From assembly GCA_002358835.1 (NCBI GenBank), contig DEPP01000100.1, positions 1 through 8,422 of the forward strand: DNA of 8,422 bases, in the 5' to 3' direction. The translations under genes and the position numbers were made by a program. Of this stretch, positions 7,401-8,422 are shown piece by piece. Each line of letters opens with the position of its first letter. Positions within the stretch are counted from its first letter, which is position 1. The stretch comes from Bacteroidales bacterium UBA3389 (GTDB lineage: Bacteria; Bacteroidota; Bacteroidia; Bacteroidales; P3). A model generated the notes under the pieces. That model saw only the letters and a program-made list of their open reading frames with translations. It ran no database searches and was not told where the DNA came from.

Positions 7401-8158
7401 ACCAAATGGCATCGCAGATTTCGCTTTTCGATTCAAACGATGGTACAAGCATTTTGGAAGATCCAAGCATACCCGATTGCGAACCTTGGTCGCAAATGGA
7501 AAAACTGAAATTCGAAAAAGAAATGCTTGGATTCTGGTTTTCAGGACACCCGTTGGATATGTATCGAATGGCAATCGACAATTTTGTAAATACAGAAATC
7601 AACACCCTGACCGAGCTACAACAATACGAAGACAAAGAGATCTGCCTTGCAGGAGTTGTTTCAAACGCAAAAATCGGAGTAAACAAAAACGGAAACAACT
7701 ATGCACGATTCTCAATTGAAGACGAAAGCGGATCATATGAGTTTTTCCTCAGAGGCAAAAGCTATGTGGAATATGCAGATTTTTGCAAAGACAACCTCTA
7801 CCTTATGATTAAAGCTGTTGTAAAGAAAGCTTGGAAAGATACAGATCGGTTAGAGGTAGCTATAAACAAGATAGAACTTTTAGAAGACATCACTCCGAAA
7901 TATATCGATGGCCTATCGATAAATATCGACATAGCAAATCTGAATGAGAATTTTTTGAAAGATTTCACCGACATTTGCAAACACTCGAAAGGCAAAGCAA
8001 CTCTATCCATCAGAATCACAGATATGCTTAATAGCGAAGTGGTTTTAAGTCTTAAAAGCAGGAAATACAAAATCGATGTCGAGAAATTCATCGAAGGAAT
8101 GAAGAAAAAACAACTTCTCGACAATATTTCATACGAGTTTTACAAAAAGCCGTTTTAA
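4421..8158 (+). CDS. dnaE: DNA polymerase III subunit alpha (replicative polymerase)
   Basis: This is the catalytic subunit that extends DNA strands at the replication fork, 1,245 residues and apparently complete. The PHP domain (about 17-290) keeps all nine metal-ligand positions known from active PHP exonucleases: His21, His23, Asp30, His55, Glu80, His99 or His100, Cys151, Asp218 and His220. A highly charged insert (about 320-375) precedes the polymerase core. The core contains GPGRGSAAGS (438-447), PDIDVDFD (479-486, catalytic Asp482 and Asp484), and KMDFLGL (633-639, third Asp635). A helix-hairpin-helix segment lies near 902-920 (GLAGIKNVG). QISLF at 999-1003 is the internal beta-clamp-binding motif. 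An OB-fold follows (about 1072-1150), then a C-terminal region of about 95 residues that probably binds tau. It is somewhat longer than E. coli DnaE (1,160). The start is the ATG at 4421, with no Met between it and the PHP motif. The stop overlaps queG by one base. Confidence 0.98.
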   Translation: METESIEKENEREKIEFTHLHVHTQYSILDGAADIGKLIAKTKELGMKSIAITDHGNMFGVLQFYNTCLKNEIKPILGCEMYVSPQSRFIKDGIHFSGHHLILLAKNEKGYKNLIKLNSLSFAKEAKYRTSRIDEELLFQYAEGLICCSACLGGVLPKAISAGRTEEAEDIAQRYKGVFGEDYYIELQNHGSEDQLNVLPELVRIARKFDIKIIASNDVHFVNKDDFEAHKILICLNTGRKLSEYDKVDEKGVRVNQMAYTGEEWLKSPEEMAEIFKDHPDAISNTIEISDKIEVYKMERDPILPVFDIPASFGSFEQYLEKYPLEQIEEQLYSEIINNPKTKEEDKQEERKREIIDKALKSKGGYEKIVRTKFDADYLRYLTFEGAKQKYPTPFEDKVLERIESELKTIEWMGFPGYFLIVQDFINHSRENLGVIVGPGRGSAAGSVVAYCLGITAIEPLKYGLLFERFLNPDRISLPDIDVDFDDEGRAKTLAYVREKYGADHVAQITTFGSMAAKMAIKDVARVLELPIDESNRLAGLVPAKPGTTLEKAFQESEELKTELENGSILIKKVLNMAKKLEGSIRNTGIHACGVIIGPDDISNYVPVADSKDSDMMATQFEGKLIESVGMIKMDFLGLSNLSIIKDACENIRKSTKIEVEPENIPLDDKLTLELFQKGLTMGTFQFESDGMKQHLQNLKPDKFEDLIAMNALYRPGPMQYIPNFIDRKHGREEIVYEFPIMEKYLSETYGITVYQEQVMQLSQALAGFTPGEADKLRKAMGKKQIKVMEELREKFISGCAANNYDQTKVEKIWEDWKKFAEYAFNKSHSTCYAYVAFQTAYLKAHYPAEYMSSVLTHNLSDQKKITIYTEECKKLGINVLGPNVNESDMNFMVNKNKEILFGLAGIKNVGAAAAEEIIRERDANGPYISPFDFIRRINPRTINRKCIESLIKSGAFDCFSDTHRAQYFHITKGKDESEFLDQLIKYGAKYKENQMASQISLFDSNDGTSILEDPSIPDCEPWSQMEKLKFEKEMLGFWFSGHPLDMYRMAIDNFVNTEINTLTELQQYEDKEICLAGVVSNAKIGVNKNGNNYARFSIEDESGSYEFFLRGKSYVEYADFCKDNLYLMIKAVVKKAWKDTDRLEVAINKIELLEDITPKYIDGLSINIDIANLNENFLKDFTDICKHSKGKATLSIRITDMLNSEVVLSLKSRKYKIDVEKFIEGMKKKQLLDNISYEFYKKPF

Positions 8159-8422
8159 TGGATAAGCATATCCCTCTTGATTTTGTAAAAAGCGAAGCGT
8201 TAAAACTTGGTTTTCAAGACTGTGGTGCGGCAAAGGCTGATTTATGTGAGCATTCCCGTTTGAAGGAGTGGCTTAGCAAGAATTACAATGCCGACATGGC
8301 GTATATGGCTGAAAATTACGAGAAAAGGATTGACGTAAGAAAATTGGTCGAGGGGGCAAAGACAGTTTTTTCTTTTTTGATTTCGTACAACAATTCGGAC
8401 ACCTGTACCAATAATGGCAGGT
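8158..8422 (+). CDS. queG: Epoxyqueuosine reductase, N-terminal part (3'-truncated by the window edge)
   Basis: QueG is a cytoplasmic cobalamin- and iron-sulfur-dependent enzyme that reduces epoxyqueuosine to queuosine at the wobble base of GUN tRNAs, the last step of the pathway. Eighty-eight N-terminal residues are visible and the frame is open to the window end. Family signs are the opening helix followed by LGFQDCGAAKA (17-27), the LKEWL helix (36-40), DMAYM (46-50) followed by KRIDVRKLVEGAKTV (56-70; in the family commonly R-x-DPR-x-L), and a strand leading into SYN. The catalytic Asp and the ferredoxin-like cysteines lie outside, so intactness cannot be judged. The ATG uses the last A of the dnaE TAA (TAATG), with no separate ribosome-binding site, so translation is probably coupled to dnaE. 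It is too short here to exclude a close paralogue of the same family. Confidence 0.85.
   Translation, partial: MDKHIPLDFVKSEALKLGFQDCGAAKADLCEHSRLKEWLSKNYNADMAYMAENYEKRIDVRKLVEGAKTVFSFLISYNNSDTCTNNGR

Noticed and set aside
7046..7698. Minus-strand open frames of 119 and 126 residues inside dnaE
   Set aside because: They overlap each other and lie fully within conserved dnaE coding sequence, with no motifs or promoter; they are shadows of the real frame.
1..8422. Mobile element, CRISPR array, phage, toxin-antitoxin or defence system
   Set aside because: No transposase or integrase motifs, no terminal repeats, no regularly spaced repeats, and all space is taken by housekeeping genes, two exported proteins and short gaps under 200 bases.

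Overview
The window is AT-rich chromosomal DNA from a member of the Bacteroidota, most likely of the order Bacteroidales. Four things point there. The type II topoisomerase A subunit and the roughly 1,245-residue DnaE look like the forms found in that phylum. A secreted M64 (IgA-peptidase-like) metalloprotease is present. The gene starts lack clear Shine-Dalgarno sequences. Both promoters I can find have the TAnnTTTG -7 element typical of Bacteroidota. The genus cannot be read from the sequence.

Layout from left to right. (1) The 3' three quarters of a topoisomerase IV/gyrase A subunit (parC-like) enters from the left edge, and 12 bases later comes a 277-residue protein of unknown function with a signal peptide, probably in the same operon. 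(2) The short gap up to the next gene holds two adjacent perfect hairpins. The second is a strong terminator with T runs on both strands, placed between converging genes. (3) On the minus strand lies a secreted M64-family zinc metalloprotease, best started at the ATG at 4221 rather than the upstream TTG at 4230. (4) About 200 bases of AT-rich divergent promoter region separate it from (5) dnaE, the replicative DNA polymerase III alpha subunit, read to the right. (6) The dnaE stop codon overlaps by one base the ATG of queG (epoxyqueuosine reductase), which runs off the right edge.

The genes are mostly core functions: chromosome decatenation, chromosome replication and tRNA wobble-base modification, plus two exported proteins. 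I see no mobile element, tRNA, rRNA, CRISPR array, phage gene or defence cassette, and no sign of a new multi-gene system. The points most worth checking are the C-terminal clamp-binding-like peptide on the topoisomerase subunit, the complete metal-ligand set in the DnaE PHP domain, the unrecognised exported protein behind parC, and the dnaE-queG stop/start overlap.
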